A DNA stretch of 64,000 bases from Streptomyces sp. NK15101 (GCF_020400725.1 NZ_JAINVG010000037.1:1-64000); one strand, 5' to 3'. Positions 33,610 to 43,159 are shown, numbered from the stretch's first letter. The notes: a model not told the origin generated them from the sequence alone. Program-made: numbers and translations.

Positions 33610-34596
33610 TCAGCGGAAGGCGAGCACCTCGGAGACCGGACGGCGGGGTGTGGCCCGGCCCCGCGGCCCGTATCCGAGGCGGATCACCATGTGGACGTGG
33701 CCGGTGGAGGATTCCGGGTCGCGTGCGTGGGCGCGGAGTTCGGGCCATTCCAGTGGCTGGGACATGACGGAGGTGGCGAGGCCGTCGAGGGTGGCCTGGA
33801 GCAGGATCCGGTGCATGGCCTGGCCGGCTTTCAGCCAGTCCTTCGGGGTGTCGTCGGTGGTGCCGAGCAGGGCGATCTGTGGTGTCTTCTCGAAGCGTGC
33901 CGAGGTGCGTCCGGGGATCTGGCGGGGGGTGTCGAAGTCCCTGACGGGGGAGGTGACGTCGTATTGGCGGGGGCCGAGGGCGTAGGAGGGGATGCCCTCG
34001 GTGGCGGGGCCTTCTCCGGCCGCGCCGGTGCGGGTCCAGGCGGCGATCTCGGTGCGTACGGCCTGGTCCGCGGCTTCGAACAGTTGGGAGGTGTGGACGA
34101 GTTCCATGACGGTGTCGGTGTGCCAGGCTCCCGGTACGACGAGTCGGCAGCCTTCCAGGAGGGCCGCGGCGCGGAGTCCGTCGAGGATCTCGGAGGGGAC
34201 CGGTTCCTCGGTGAAGGGGAAGCGGCTGGTGTGCCGGCGCGACAAGGCGTCGTGGAGCGCGGCCAGGTTCTCGTCCCCGGTGCCGTTCACGAGACGCGCG
34301 TCGGCGAGATGCCAGGGGTCTTCCGGGTCGGGCAGCAGCCGGACCACGGGACGCAGGCCCCGGTGCGCGGCGGCGACGCGCAGGCCGAACAGGGCGGCGC
34401 CGCAGCCGAGGTGGAGGGCACGGTGGTCCGGGTCCTCGCGCGGCATCCGGCGCGAGCGGTCGCCGTGCAGCTCGACGGTGTCGGTGCCGGTCCGGTGGAC
34501 GAACTTCCAGGGCTGTGCGTTGTGCATCGACGGTGCGGTGACGGCGTCTTCTGTCAGCGAGGTCACGAGCGGTCGGGTCAGGGCGGTGGTGTACAC
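33610..34596 (-). CDS. Acg-type nitroreductase-family protein
   Basis: GTG at 34596 follows AGGA, giving 328 residues. APSMHNAQPWKF is the FMN-phosphate-binding start of the nitroreductase fold. GCGAALFGLRVAAAHRG and the LATSVMSQPLEWPELR region match the long Acg/Rv2032-type proteins, which bury the flavin under a lid and often lack reductase activity. In mycobacteria Acg is a DevR-regulated dormancy protein. The gene starts 22 bases after the CBS-BON gene stop, so they form an operon. A much longer open frame upstream is only antisense-type shadow. Confidence 0.85.
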   Translation of the reverse strand: MYTTALTRPLVTSLTEDAVTAPSMHNAQPWKFVHRTGTDTVELHGDRSRRMPREDPDHRALHLGCGAALFGLRVAAAHRGLRPVVRLLPDPEDPWHLADARLVNGTGDENLAALHDALSRRHTSRFPFTEEPVPSEILDGLRAAALLEGCRLVVPGAWHTDTVMELVHTSQLFEAADQAVRTEIAAWTRTGAAGEGPATEGIPSYALGPRQYDVTSPVRDFDTPRQIPGRTSARFEKTPQIALLGTTDDTPKDWLKAGQAMHRILLQATLDGLATSVMSQPLEWPELRAHARDPESSTGHVHMVIRLGYGPRGRATPRRPVSEVLAFR

Positions 34597-34618
34597 GGTT
34601 CGTCCTGTCTGTGCGGGG

Positions 34619-35068
34619 TCACCAGGCAATGCCGTGCGCGCTGCGCGCGGGGGAGGCGAGGCGCGTGGGGGCCTCGTCGGCGGACAGTCGGTCCACGACG
34701 GCGACGACGCCGTCCAGTCCTTCGGCGAGCCCGACGAGCGTCCGGAGCAGGCTCTGCCGACGGAGGCGGCCCTCCAGGGTGACCACGCCGTCCAGGACGT
34801 GCACGTCCACCGCGTCGCCGGCCAGGCCCACGACGTCGGTGAGGACGTCCTCATGGATGCGGCGCCGTATCTCCGCGTCCGGGCGGAGGTGGACACCGAG
34901 CAGATCGCGGCGGGTCACGATGCCGACCAGCCGTTCCTCCTCGTCGACGACGGGAAGGCGCTCGACTCCCCGGCGGACCATCAGCCGTGCCGCGTCCGCC
35001 ACCGTCTCCTCCGCGTGAACGGTGACGGCCGGCGTGGTCATCAGGCCGCCGCCTTTCATGCGCCTCAT
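34619..35068 (-). CDS. Single-CBS plus BON domain protein (short form)
   Basis: ATG at 35068 follows AGGAGG, giving 149 residues. One CBS unit (TPAVTVHAEETVADAARLM to VGIVTRRDLLGVHL) is followed by a BON domain (IHEDVLTDVVGLAGDAVDVHV, then VTLEGRLRRQSLL). Usual streptomycete relatives have two CBS units before BON, so the first is missing here. The clean start and strong ribosome-binding site suggest the shortened gene is still expressed. CBS units bind adenosyl ligands; BON may bind membranes. It leads the operon with the nitroreductase. Confidence 0.8.
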   Translation of the reverse strand: MRRMKGGGLMTTPAVTVHAEETVADAARLMVRRGVERLPVVDEEERLVGIVTRRDLLGVHLRPDAEIRRRIHEDVLTDVVGLAGDAVDVHVLDGVVTLEGRLRRQSLLRTLVGLAEGLDGVVAVVDRLSADEAPTRLASPARSAHGIAW

Positions 35069-35147
35069 CACCGCGCCTCCTGTTCGAGCAGCGGGGGCGT
35101 TCGTCCCCCCGCCCCACCACCGTCCGTCGCGCGCCGACGACCTGCGA

Positions 35148-35224
35148 GGGCCGAACGGTCCAACCTCGGGCCCGACCGGCCTCGCAGGTGTGAGACAGGT
35201 GCGAGAAGGGACCTTTGGCCCCTT
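35148..35224. promoter_or_regulatory. DevR/OsdR-like boxes between the CBS-BON and stress-protein genes
   Basis: GGGACCTTTGGCCC at 35208-35221 matches the mycobacterial DevR core GGGACTTNNGKCCC at 13 of 14 positions by eye. It is extended to an inverted repeat AAGGGACC-TTT-GGCCCCTT at 35206-35224. GGGCCGAACGGTCC at 35148-35161 is a second, weaker box. They lie 103-178 bases from the start at 35326 and 80-156 bases from the start at 35068, in the shared divergent promoter region. Confidence 0.55.
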
Positions 35225-35325
35225 TCCTGCCCCCAGTGGCCCTCCAGCCGCCGCGACACGGGGTGCCACGGTGAGAGCGGTCCTTCGGAACCGCACTTCC
35301 GGAGACCGGACGAGGAGGAGTAGCC

Positions 35326-36228
35326 ATGGACGGAACCACGGGCCCTCCCGGCCTCGGCAGGGTCGTCGTCGGGGTGGACGGGTCGCCGTCCGCACAGGCG
35401 GCGGCGATGTGGGCAGCGCACGAGGCGGTGCTGCGCGGCAGAGGTCTGTGCCTCGTCCACGCGACGGACACCGACTCCGTCTCCCCGTTCTTCACCCCGG
35501 CGCAGCTGGCCCAGCCCCGGCGCGCCGGTCAGGAGCTGCTCGACCGTACAGTCGCGGCGGTCGCGGCCCGCCACCCCGACCTCGCGGTCGTCACGGAACT
35601 CGACGGGGGGCCGCCCGCCGACAGTCTGCGCCGAGCCGCCGCGCTGAGCGGCACGATCGTCGTCGGCCACCGCGGCCGCGGCGGCTTCTCCTCCCTCCTG
35701 CTCGGCTCGGTCGGACTCATGGCCGCGGCCGCCGCGACCACACCGGTGGTGGTCGTGCGCGGCGCCGTGGAGCCCGCCGAGACCGGTACCGTCCTCGCGG
35801 CGGTCCGGGACGAGAACGACCTGGGCTGCGCCCGGGCAGCGGCCCGTGAGGCGCTGCTGCGCAAGGTGCCGCTGCGGCTCCTGCACGTGTGGGGCACGGG
35901 GCCGTACACCGGCGTGCGAACCCCGCTGAGCAACAGCGAGAAGAGCGACGCCCGCGAGCACGTGCGCGCCCTGGCCGAGGTCGCGGACCGTGTCCGTGAG
36001 GAGTTCCCGGAGGTCGCACTGAGGGCCGAGGGCGAGAAGAGCCACAGCGTGCCCGGCGCGCTCGTGGAGGCGTCACGCCACGCCGACCTGCTGGTCGCCG
36101 GTGGCCGACGGGCCCCCGGATACCTCGGTCCGACACTCGGCCGGACCACCCTCACCCTGCTGCAGCACGCCCACTGCCCGGTGGAGCTCATCCCCCGGCA
36201 CGGGCCCGGGCACGGGAGCACGTCATGA
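35326..36228 (+). CDS. Tandem universal stress protein
   Basis: ATG at 35326 follows AGGAG, giving 300 residues. Domain 1 begins RVVVGVDGSPSAQAAAMWAA and carries VGHRGRGGFSSLLLGSVG, a full ATP-binding pattern. Domain 2 is more diverged (VLAAVRDENDLGCARAA, then AGGRRAPGYLGPTLGRTTL). It is divergent from the CBS-BON/nitroreductase operon, and the DevR-like boxes lie between. Relatives in S. coelicolor respond to oxygen limitation; that role is inferred here. Confidence 0.9.
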   Translation: MDGTTGPPGLGRVVVGVDGSPSAQAAAMWAAHEAVLRGRGLCLVHATDTDSVSPFFTPAQLAQPRRAGQELLDRTVAAVAARHPDLAVVTELDGGPPADSLRRAAALSGTIVVGHRGRGGFSSLLLGSVGLMAAAAATTPVVVVRGAVEPAETGTVLAAVRDENDLGCARAAAREALLRKVPLRLLHVWGTGPYTGVRTPLSNSEKSDAREHVRALAEVADRVREEFPEVALRAEGEKSHSVPGALVEASRHADLLVAGGRRAPGYLGPTLGRTTLTLLQHAHCPVELIPRHGPGHGSTS

Positions 36229-36514
36229 CCGCCGCGCCGTACGGCGTGCCGAGGGAGCCGTGACCTCCACGACCGGCGGCGGGACCGATGACGGCCCCGC
36301 CTCCACCGGCCCGCCATCGGCGTCGCCGTGGGCGCCGGACCGGCCGCCGCCGAGTGGCGCACCGCCTCCCGGCCGCCGCGGCCCTGTACCTTCCGTTCCT
36401 GAGCCCGGCGGACGAACCCGGCAGGAACGGTCAGGGCATCGGGACCACCGCGAAAGCGGGAGCGCCGGGCGCCGTCCGCGCGCCTATGCGACCGGAGGTT
36501 TCGACGGGCCGGGA
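36229..36514. other. Stretch between stress-protein gene and DevS relic
   Basis: No intact frame with family support is seen. It may include further decayed 5' sequence of the DevS-like gene. Confidence 0.4.
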
Positions 36515-37030
36515 GGACGCCGAGTGCCGAGTACGGAGCCCCGGGCGTCATCGGCGACGACCGGAAACTCTCCGAGTTCGTCCCCATCGGCATCGACGCC
36601 GATCTTCGCGAGCAGATCGGCGCTCTGCCGTCCGGACACGGCATTCTGGGCGAGTTGATCCGGAACCCCGAGGCGCTGCGCCTCGCCGAGCTGTCCGAGC
36701 ACCCGGCCTCGTACGGCTTCCCGCCCCACCGCCCGCCGATGCACTCGTTCCTCGGCGTGCCCATCCGGGTTCGCGAAGAGGTGTTCGGCAACCTCTACCT
36801 CACCGAGAAACGGGAAGGGGCCGACTTCGACGCCGAGGACGAGGCCGTCGTGACGACGCTGGCCGTCGCGACGGCCTCGCCATCGAGAACGACCCGCGCA
36901 TCACGGTGCAGCCCGAACGCTGGCGGGGGTTCGGGCCGGCGGTGGCCGTCACGGTCGGCACCAAGGAGCGGCTGGGACGTGCGATCGACGACCTGGACGC
37001 CACCGGAACCGCAGGAATTCGGGGTCACGT
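36515..37030 (+). pseudogene. Remnant of a DevS/DosS-type sensor histidine kinase
   Basis: A GAF domain is well preserved: GVIGDDRKLSEFVPIGID, ALPSGHGILGELIRNPEAL, then MHSFLGVPIRVREEVFGNL. After DAEDEAVVTTLAVA near 36870 the frame shifts. GLAIENDPR follows, then a second-GAF scrap GFGPAVAVTVGTKERL, and then AIDDLDAT, the dimerisation helix of the kinase. The heme-binding and ATPase parts are gone. In DevS proteins these GAF domains sense oxygen or redox. No partner DevR gene is in the window. The relic sits within a set of genes that DevR normally controls. Confidence 0.75.
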
Positions 37031-37154
37031 TCACAAAGATGGCGACCCCTTGCACGATCCTCTCGTCGGTCGGCCGCCGTCTCTCAGCGCGTGGTCGGAT
37101 GGGGATCCTGCCCGTTCGGGGCGACTTCATCGAAGGCATGAAAGGGAATCAGGA

Positions 37155-37694
37155 ATGAGCGATCCGGCGAATCGACGTCCACTGCCGCACGATTTTCACC
37201 CGCCGGTGCCCGAACTACCGGTCAGCAGCAAGGACCTGACGGACGGCGGGGTGCTGCCGGACGCACACGTGTACGCGAAGGGGAACTCGTCGCCGCAGCT
37301 GAGCTGGTCGGCGGGGCCGGCGGGCACCCGCAGCTACGCGGTCACCTGCTACGACCCGGACGCGCCGACCGGCAGCGGTTTCTGGCACTGGACGGTCTTC
37401 GACATTCCGGCGGACGTCACCGAGCTGCCGGCCGGAGCCGGAACGGGGGACTTCGAGGGACTGCCGGCGGGTGCCCTGCAGGCGCGGAACGACTACGGCA
37501 GCAGGGACTTCGGCGGGGCCGCGCCGCCACCGGGGGACGGCCCGCACCGCTATGTGTTCACGGTGTACGCCGTGGACCAGGAGAAGCTGGGGCCGGACGC
37601 GGACGCGGCGCCGGCACTCGTCGGTTTCCACCTCCGGTTCCACGCCATCGCCCGCGGCCGGCTGATCGCCGAGTACGAGGACACCGGGGAGTAG
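37155..37694 (+). CDS. YbhB/YbcL family (PEBP / Raf-kinase-inhibitor-like) protein
   Basis: ATG at 37155 follows AGGA, giving 179 residues. The PEBP fold is shown by GNSSPQLSWSAGPAGTRSYA, CYDPDAPTGSGFWHWTVFDIP, then GPHRYVFTVYAVD. The Asp-Pro-Asp-Ala-Pro and the later His line the ligand pocket that binds phospho- or carboxylate groups. Bacterial members have no settled function. A strong terminator follows at 37726. Confidence 0.9.
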   Translation: MSDPANRRPLPHDFHPPVPELPVSSKDLTDGGVLPDAHVYAKGNSSPQLSWSAGPAGTRSYAVTCYDPDAPTGSGFWHWTVFDIPADVTELPAGAGTGDFEGLPAGALQARNDYGSRDFGGAAPPPGDGPHRYVFTVYAVDQEKLGPDADAAPALVGFHLRFHAIARGRLIAEYEDTGE

Positions 37695-37725
37695 GCGCCC
37701 GCGGTGCGGGAGCGGCCTCACCATG

Positions 37726-37752
37726 GGGCGCCCCGCGTTTCGCGGGGCGCCC
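37726..37752 (+). terminator. Terminator after the YbhB gene
   Basis: Perfect 12-bp arms GGGCGCCCCGCG (37726-37737) and CGCGGGGCGCCC (37741-37752) enclose a 3-base loop, 31 bases after the stop. Confidence 0.8.
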
Positions 37753-37828
37753 GCACGATCTTCGCGTGTTCTTGCACGATCCTCCCGCCGGCGGGGAGGA
37801 GCGCGTCGGCCCGTGGTGAGATGGGCGC

Positions 37829-38725
37829 ATGTCCCTCGACGAGCTTCGCGACCTGCTGGAACGGCATGCGCGCCCTGACCGCGGCACGGCCGTCGACGGC
37901 GTCCGGATCTGCCGGGCCGACCCGGGTGCCGAGCCGGAGTACTCGATGTCCGGCGTGATGCTGGCCGTCATGGCGCAGGGCGGCAAGCGGCTCGCGCTCG
38001 GAGAGCGGGTGTACGAGTACGGGGTCGGTCAGTATCTGGTCACCTCGGCCGATCTGCCGGTGACCGGACGCGTCGCACCGGGCGGACGGCAACTCGGCTT
38101 CGGGATGACGCTGGAGCCCGCCGTCATCGCGGAGCTGATGCTCCAGGCCGGGCCGGGCGACCTGCCGCGATCGGCTGGGCCGCCCCGCCCGGGGATCATG
38201 GTCAGCGAGGCCCCGACGGAACTGATCGACGCGATCGTCCGCCTGCTCCGCGTGCTGGACCGGCCGCGTGACCGCCGGGTGCTGGTCCCCTTGATCAAGC
38301 GTGAGATCCTGTGGCTGCTGATGACGGGGGAGCAGGGCGAGGCGGTCCGCCAACTGGGCCTCGCGGACAGCAGCCTGAACCACATCACCCGGGCGGTCGA
38401 CTGGATCCGGGACAACTACACCGAGGCCTTCAAGGTCGAGGACCTGGCACGTTCTTCCGGGATGAGCGTCTCCGCGTTCCACCGGAACTTCCAGTCGGTG
38501 ACGGCGATGAGCCCGATCCAGTTCCAGAAGCAGATCCGATTGCAGACGGCGCGGCTCCTGCTGGCCAACCGTCCGCACGATGTGACCGGCGTCGGCCACC
38601 GGGTGGGGTACGACAGCCCCTCGCAGTTCAGTCGTGAGTACAAGCGCCAGTTCGGCGTGCCACCGAGCATCGACGCGGCACGCACGCGCGAGCGCGTCGA
38701 CCACGCGCCCGTCGCCGTGCCCTAG
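37829..38725 (+). CDS. AraC-family transcriptional regulator
   Basis: 298 residues from ATG 37829. The N-terminal half matches the AraC_N type of cupin sensor domain (IKREILWLLMTGEQGEAVRQL is the typical end). The C-terminal half has two helix-turn-helix units: FKVEDLARSSGMSVSAFHRN and VTGVGHRVGYDSPSQFSREY. Regulators of this class often control a neighbouring oxidoreductase or exporter. The DHA2 transporter gene follows in the same direction after 151 bases, so it may be the target. Confidence 0.9.
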   Translation: MSLDELRDLLERHARPDRGTAVDGVRICRADPGAEPEYSMSGVMLAVMAQGGKRLALGERVYEYGVGQYLVTSADLPVTGRVAPGGRQLGFGMTLEPAVIAELMLQAGPGDLPRSAGPPRPGIMVSEAPTELIDAIVRLLRVLDRPRDRRVLVPLIKREILWLLMTGEQGEAVRQLGLADSSLNHITRAVDWIRDNYTEAFKVEDLARSSGMSVSAFHRNFQSVTAMSPIQFQKQIRLQTARLLLANRPHDVTGVGHRVGYDSPSQFSREYKRQFGVPPSIDAARTRERVDHAPVAVP

Positions 38726-38876
38726 GGCCTGTCGGACGGAACCCAGCCGTCCTCTTCCCGCCGCCGTAAATGGGTTGAGCCCCGGCGGCGTCACCGGGAG
38801 GATCGGGGGACACCGATGAGTTCTTCCCGGCGCTGCGGTCTGACCATGTGACCCGCCCCGAGCGGAGGACACTCAC

Positions 38877-40391
38877 ATGACGGAAGGCACCATGCTCGCA
38901 CCCCCCGCGACGCCCGTACTCCCGGCCGCCCGCGTCACCGCCGTGCTGCGGATTCTCGTGCTGTCCACCTTCGTCGTCCTCCTCAACGAGACGATCATGG
39001 TCAACGCGATCCCGCGACTCATGCGCGAGTTCGAGGTCACCGCGGCAGCCGCGGGATGGCTGTCCACCTCCTTCATGCTCACCATGGCCGTCGTCATCCC
39101 GGTGACGGGCTGGTTCCTCCAGCGCGTGACGACCCGGACCGCCTTCGGCCTCGCCATGACGCTGTTCCTCGCCGGCACGGCTCTGGCCGCGGCCGCGCCC
39201 GTCTTTCCCGTGCTGCTGGCAGCCCGGGTCATCCAGGCCGGCGGCACCGCCGTCATGATGCCGCTGCTCATGACGACGCTGATGACCCTCGTGCCCCCGC
39301 ACGACCGCGGCCGGGTCATGGGCAACATCACCCTCGTCATCTCCGTGGCACCCGCCCTCGGCCCCGCGGCCTCCGGCGTGCTGCTGCAACTGGGGACGTG
39401 GCGCCTGCTGTTCCTGGCCGTGCTGCCCATCGCCGGAGCCATGGCCCTCTTCGGCCGGCGCCACCTGGTCAACATCGGCGAGCCGCAGGCCGGTCCCATC
39501 GACTGGCCGTCCGTCCCCCTGGCTGCCGTGGGCTTCGGCGCCCTCGTCTACGGCCTGAGCGGGCTCGGTGCCGAGACCTCGGCCCAGGTCCCCGTGCCCC
39601 CGGTGGCCACGACCCTGGCCGGCGGCGTGCTGGTAGGCCTGTTCGTGTGGCGACAGCTGGCACTGCAGCGCTCGTCCACGCCGCTCCTGGACCTGCGCAC
39701 CCTGACGTACCGGCACTTCTCCGTGGCGCTCGGCCTGATGTGCCTGTCCTTCATGGCCCTCATGGGCGGCTTCATCCTGCTGCCGATCTACCTGCAGGAG
39801 GTGGCCGGCCTGACCTCGCTGCAGACCGGGCTGCTCCTCATCCCCGGCGGGCTGACCATGGGCCTGCTCGGACCACAGGTCGGAAAGCTCTACGACCGGC
39901 TCGGCGCACCGCGCCTTGTCGTACCCGGAGCCGCGCTCACAGCGGTCTGCCTCGCCCTGTTCGCCCTCATGGACGAACAGACCTCGCCGTGGCTGGTGCT
40001 CGCCCTCCACGTGGCCCTGAGCGTCGGCATGGCGTTCGTCTTCACCCCCGTCTTCACCTCCGGCCTGTCCGTACTGCCGCCGCACCTCTACCCCCACGGC
40101 TCCGCCATCCTGGGCTCGCTCCAGCAGGTCGCGGCCGCCGCCGGTACCGCCCTGGTGATCAGCGTCATGTCGGGACACGCCGCCACGGCAGCGGCCGACG
40201 GCGCCGACGCCACCGGTGCCCTGGCGACGGGCATCCGGTGGGGATTCGGAGTCGGCGCCGTGATCGGCGGACTGACCGTGCTGGTCGCGCTGCTGGTCCG
40301 TACCCCGCCCGCCCCGCAGCAGCCCGCCGAGCCGAAGGACCAGGACGAGGACGGCACCACGGACAAGGCCGCCCAGGCACCCGCCCACTGA
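38877..40391 (+). CDS. DHA2 (14-helix) MFS drug exporter
   Basis: 504 residues with 14 predicted transmembrane helices. The first contains TFVVLLNETIMVNAIP, the DHA2 motif D1. The antiporter motif GPAASGVLLQLGTWRLLF is in helix 5. The cytoplasmic C-terminus is acidic and Gln/Pro rich. Such proteins exchange drugs for protons. The start at 38877 has a weak purine stretch upstream. A 13-bp stem terminator follows at 40400. The upstream AraC regulator is the likely control gene. Confidence 0.9.
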   Translation: MTEGTMLAPPATPVLPAARVTAVLRILVLSTFVVLLNETIMVNAIPRLMREFEVTAAAAGWLSTSFMLTMAVVIPVTGWFLQRVTTRTAFGLAMTLFLAGTALAAAAPVFPVLLAARVIQAGGTAVMMPLLMTTLMTLVPPHDRGRVMGNITLVISVAPALGPAASGVLLQLGTWRLLFLAVLPIAGAMALFGRRHLVNIGEPQAGPIDWPSVPLAAVGFGALVYGLSGLGAETSAQVPVPPVATTLAGGVLVGLFVWRQLALQRSSTPLLDLRTLTYRHFSVALGLMCLSFMALMGGFILLPIYLQEVAGLTSLQTGLLLIPGGLTMGLLGPQVGKLYDRLGAPRLVVPGAALTAVCLALFALMDEQTSPWLVLALHVALSVGMAFVFTPVFTSGLSVLPPHLYPHGSAILGSLQQVAAAAGTALVISVMSGHAATAAADGADATGALATGIRWGFGVGAVIGGLTVLVALLVRTPPAPQQPAEPKDQDEDGTTDKAAQAPAH

Positions 40392-40399
40392 CGTCGGCT

Positions 40400-40434
40400 C
40401 ACCGCGGACCGGAGCTCGGGGCCGGTCCGCGGTG
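40400..40434. terminator. Terminator between the exporter and YCII genes
   Basis: Perfect 13-bp arms CACCGCGGACCGG (40400-40412) and CCGGTCCGCGGTG (40422-40434) with a 9-base loop; it may act in both directions. Confidence 0.8.
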
Positions 40435-40559
40435 CCTTCGTCTGTCGAGCGTACGAGTGCGGGCCACCCGCTCGCCGGCCGGGAACCCGGCCCCCACGAA
40501 TCCGTGTGAACACCCCGTCCCGGAGCGCTCCACCCCGCCCGTGCCCGCCCTCCGCTGTC

Positions 40560-41111
40560 TCAGGACGGGCGCCCGCCGAACTGCCAGTCGTGCACCTCGA
40601 TGTCGGCGTACCGGTCCGAGGTCAGGACGGCGCGTGCCGTGTCCGGGTCCGGCGCCCGCACCAGCGCCGCCGTGCCCAGCCAGGTGGCGCCGTCATCGGA
40701 CAGCAGCGGTCCGTAGGCGATCAGCTCGTCCGGGTCGCCCGGCACCTCGAGGTCGGCGGCCTGTCCCGTGCCGAGTCCGAGCACCAGATAGCGGTTGCCA
40801 CCCGTCCGGCCGCCGGGGAAGTCCCACATGGTGCGCCCCAGCGTGTTGCGCCACCGGCGCAGCATCACGTCCCGGTAGGCGCCGGCCTGGTAGTTCGGCT
40901 CGTCGAACGCGAAGGCGCGGGCCGCGGCGGGACCGGGGAGGTCGACGATGTGCACGCTTCCGGTGAGGGTCTCGCCGTCGTCGGCGAAGGTCGGGCCCCG
41001 GGCGATCATCTCCTTCGCGTACTGGTCCATGTAGGACCGATGCTCTTCGTTCAGTTCGTGGCGCAGGGGCAGCGAGCCGGGCCGGTCACGGTGGTAGCAG
41101 AGGAACTCCAT
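40560..41111 (-). CDS. YCII-related protein, two domains
   Basis: 183 residues from ATG 41111. Two YciI-like ferredoxin folds are visible. The first has MDQYAKEMIARGPTFADDGET and SVHIVDLPGPAAARAFAFDE. The second, after residue 100, ends with GPLLSDDGATWLGTAALVRA and RAVLTSDRYADIEVHDW. The conserved His-Asp pair of YciI is partly kept. Function is unknown for this family; some are dehydrochlorinase- or lactonase-like. It is downstream of a MarR gene on the same strand. Confidence 0.85.
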   Translation of the reverse strand: MEFLCYHRDRPGSLPLRHELNEEHRSYMDQYAKEMIARGPTFADDGETLTGSVHIVDLPGPAAARAFAFDEPNYQAGAYRDVMLRRWRNTLGRTMWDFPGGRTGGNRYLVLGLGTGQAADLEVPGDPDELIAYGPLLSDDGATWLGTAALVRAPDPDTARAVLTSDRYADIEVHDWQFGGRPS

Positions 41112-41320
41112 GCCCTGACGATCTCTTCGAACGGGTGATCAAGTCGAGCGGGTTTCCCGCGAGGGCCCCGCGGCCTGCTGAAGTCGGCGCCGGCGTCGGC
41201 CCCTTCCCCCTGAAATCGGCGCCGGCCCCTTCCCCTTCGGCCTGGCCGCCGGCGTACGGGAAGGCGGAACCGGCCCCGACGGGGCGGCCGAGGCCGGTCG
41301 GGGCCCGGTGCTGCGGGCCG

Positions 41321-41788
41321 CTACGGGCGGGCGAGGGGGGAGTCCACCGCTTCCACCGCCGCGACGAGCGGGGCGAGCTCGGCATTCCGCGCGGCCTCGT
41401 CGAGCGCCCGGCGCAGGGCGGCGTCGTTGGTCGGCCGGGCCTCCTCCAGGAGCTTCAGGCCGGCCGGCGTGACATCGGTGTAGATGCCGCGGCGATCGGT
41501 CGGGCACAGGTACCGGGACAGCAGCCCGCGGTCCTCGAGCCGGCTCACCAGGCGGGTCGTGGCGCTCTGGCTGAGCACCACCGCGTCGGCGACCTGCTTC
41601 ATCTGCAGGTGGCCGCCTTCGCCGTCGTGCTGCCGGCTGAGCACGTCGAGCAGGGAGTACTCCCGGACGCTCAGGTCGTGCCGGGACTGCAGGGCGCGCT
41701 CGATGTGGGTCTCGATCCTGTTGTGGAGGAGGGACAGGGCACCCCATCCACTGGCGAGAGCGGTGAGCGCGGGATCGGTGGCGGTCAT
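41321..41788 (-). CDS. MarR-family transcriptional regulator
   Basis: 155 residues from ATG 41788. The winged helix includes QMKQVADAVVLSQSATTRLVSRLEDRGLLSRY and the wing PTDRRGIYTDVTPAG. The sequence LSVREYSLLDVLSRQH precedes it. A palindrome CCTGGATCCAGG is 26 bases upstream and is a good candidate for autoregulation. The YCII gene lies downstream on the same strand after 209 bases and may be its target. Confidence 0.88.
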   Translation of the reverse strand: MTATDPALTALASGWGALSLLHNRIETHIERALQSRHDLSVREYSLLDVLSRQHDGEGGHLQMKQVADAVVLSQSATTRLVSRLEDRGLLSRYLCPTDRRGIYTDVTPAGLKLLEEARPTNDAALRRALDEAARNAELAPLVAAVEAVDSPLARP

Positions 41789-42634
41789 GAGGTCCGTGTC
41801 TCCTTCCGGGTGTACCTGGATCCAGGATACGGCACGGAAGAAAATATCGGCGAACGGTCATATAAGGCTAGTGCAAGCATCTTGTGCCTGGTCTGCGCCC
41901 GAGCCTCCGCCGCTGCGGAAAGGCGGCCGGTACGCGCCGGGGGCCCCTGCGCGCGCGATCACGGCCAGGGCGACGGCCGTGGTCGGTGACCTGGCAGGGA
42001 TCTCGGGCGGTCGCCTTCCGGGCGAGGACGCGCGGCACGGCGGCCCCGCCTCTCGCCGCGGCCCGACAGTCGCGTGATCCGTCGGACGAGAGGTCCTTGC
42101 GCGAGACCGGCCCGCCCGTGCGCCCAGTCGGCGGTCCTACGGGCCCCGTCGCCGAAGGTTCGTCGGAAGCCGGCCCCTACGGCCCGTACAGAGGCAGGAA
42201 GCGGATGACCGGTTCCCGTACGGATGCGCGGCACGGACGGCCTGCCGAACGGACCCGGCCTGCTCCATGTCACGGACCGACTCGGTACGGCTCGCCCTCC
42301 ACGCGCCCTCCGCGCCCCCGTCCTGGCGCACCCGCGCCTCCCCTCCCAAGCCCCGCCGGGCCCGACGGGATCATCACGTCGGGTGAGCATCGGCCGGTTC
42401 CTGGCGGGTCGCCGGGCCGCGAAGGGCCCTGCAGTCGATCATGGGCGCGGTGGCCGGAGAAACGCCTCACGGGATGCCTGCCGCCGTACCGCCCGCTCGC
42501 ACCGAACGCGACCGACACCCCGACGTGCGTGAGCGCGCCGACGCGCCCTCGTGTCCGCCGGAGCGATCCAGCGGACGGACCCCCCCAAGACCCTGGCCCG
42601 ACCGACAGCTCCCCCGAGCGAAAGAAGACCCGAC
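41789..42634. other. 846-base region without a supported gene
   Basis: The left part holds the MarR operator at 41815 and an AT-rich patch at 41838-41870. Two GGNCC-N4-GGNCC boxes start at 42133 and 42172, exactly 39 bp apart, and could be DevR-like sites, but such patterns are common by chance in this composition. A frame from 42205 is open but Arg/Pro-rich with no family signs. Otherwise nothing is seen. Confidence 0.4.
41815..41826 (-). promoter_or_regulatory. Palindromic operator of the MarR gene
   Basis: CCTGGATCCAGG is a perfect 12-bp palindrome, extended outward by partly symmetrical TA pairs. It lies 26 bases upstream of the start codon at 41788, where a repressor would block transcription. 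Confidence 0.55.
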
Positions 42635-43159
42635 GTGACACTCCCGCGAACCGAGCTCCAAGCCGACCCCACCACCCCCAAGGCCCGCATCTACGCGATG
42701 CTGGACACGGACGGGGACGGAATCGCCTCCAGGCACGACTACTTCGTCCGCATCGATCGGGCCCAGCGGGCGACCGGACGCGGTGACGACGACCCCCTGG
42801 TCATCGCCGCCCGCGCCACGGGCGAACAGGCCTGGGCCGCGATGGACGCCAACGGCGACGGCGTGATGACCTACGAGGAGTACATCGCCTGGGTGGACGC
42901 CGAGAAGTTCGACAACATCTGCCAGTACGCCCTGGGCGCACTGTTCGACCTCGCCGACGCCGACCAGGACGGCGCTCTGGACCGCTCTCAGTTCACGGCG
43001 CTGCGCCAGGCACTGGGCAATCGGGCCGACAACGCCGACGCGGCGTTCGACGCACTGGACGGCGACGGCGACGGACTCGTCAGCCGCGCCGAGTACCTGG
43101 CATCGATCCGCGCGTACGTCACGGGCGAGGACTCTCCCATGGGCGCCGCCCTTTACTGA
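42635..43159 (+). CDS. EF-hand calcium-binding protein (calerythrin-like, four loops)
   Basis: GTG at 42635 gives 174 residues. Four 12-residue calcium loops begin at about 24 (DTDGDGIASRHD), 71 (DANGDGVMTYEE), 108 (DADQDGALDRSQ) and 142 (DGDGDGLVSRAE). The first ends in Asp and the third in Gln rather than the usual Glu. Length and spacing match actinobacterial calerythrin-type sensors, which are cytoplasmic calcium buffers or signal proteins. No signal peptide is seen. The ribosome-binding site is weak (AAAGAAG). It stands alone. Confidence 0.9.
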   Translation: MTLPRTELQADPTTPKARIYAMLDTDGDGIASRHDYFVRIDRAQRATGRGDDDPLVIAARATGEQAWAAMDANGDGVMTYEEYIAWVDAEKFDNICQYALGALFDLADADQDGALDRSQFTALRQALGNRADNADAAFDALDGDGDGLVSRAEYLASIRAYVTGEDSPMGAALY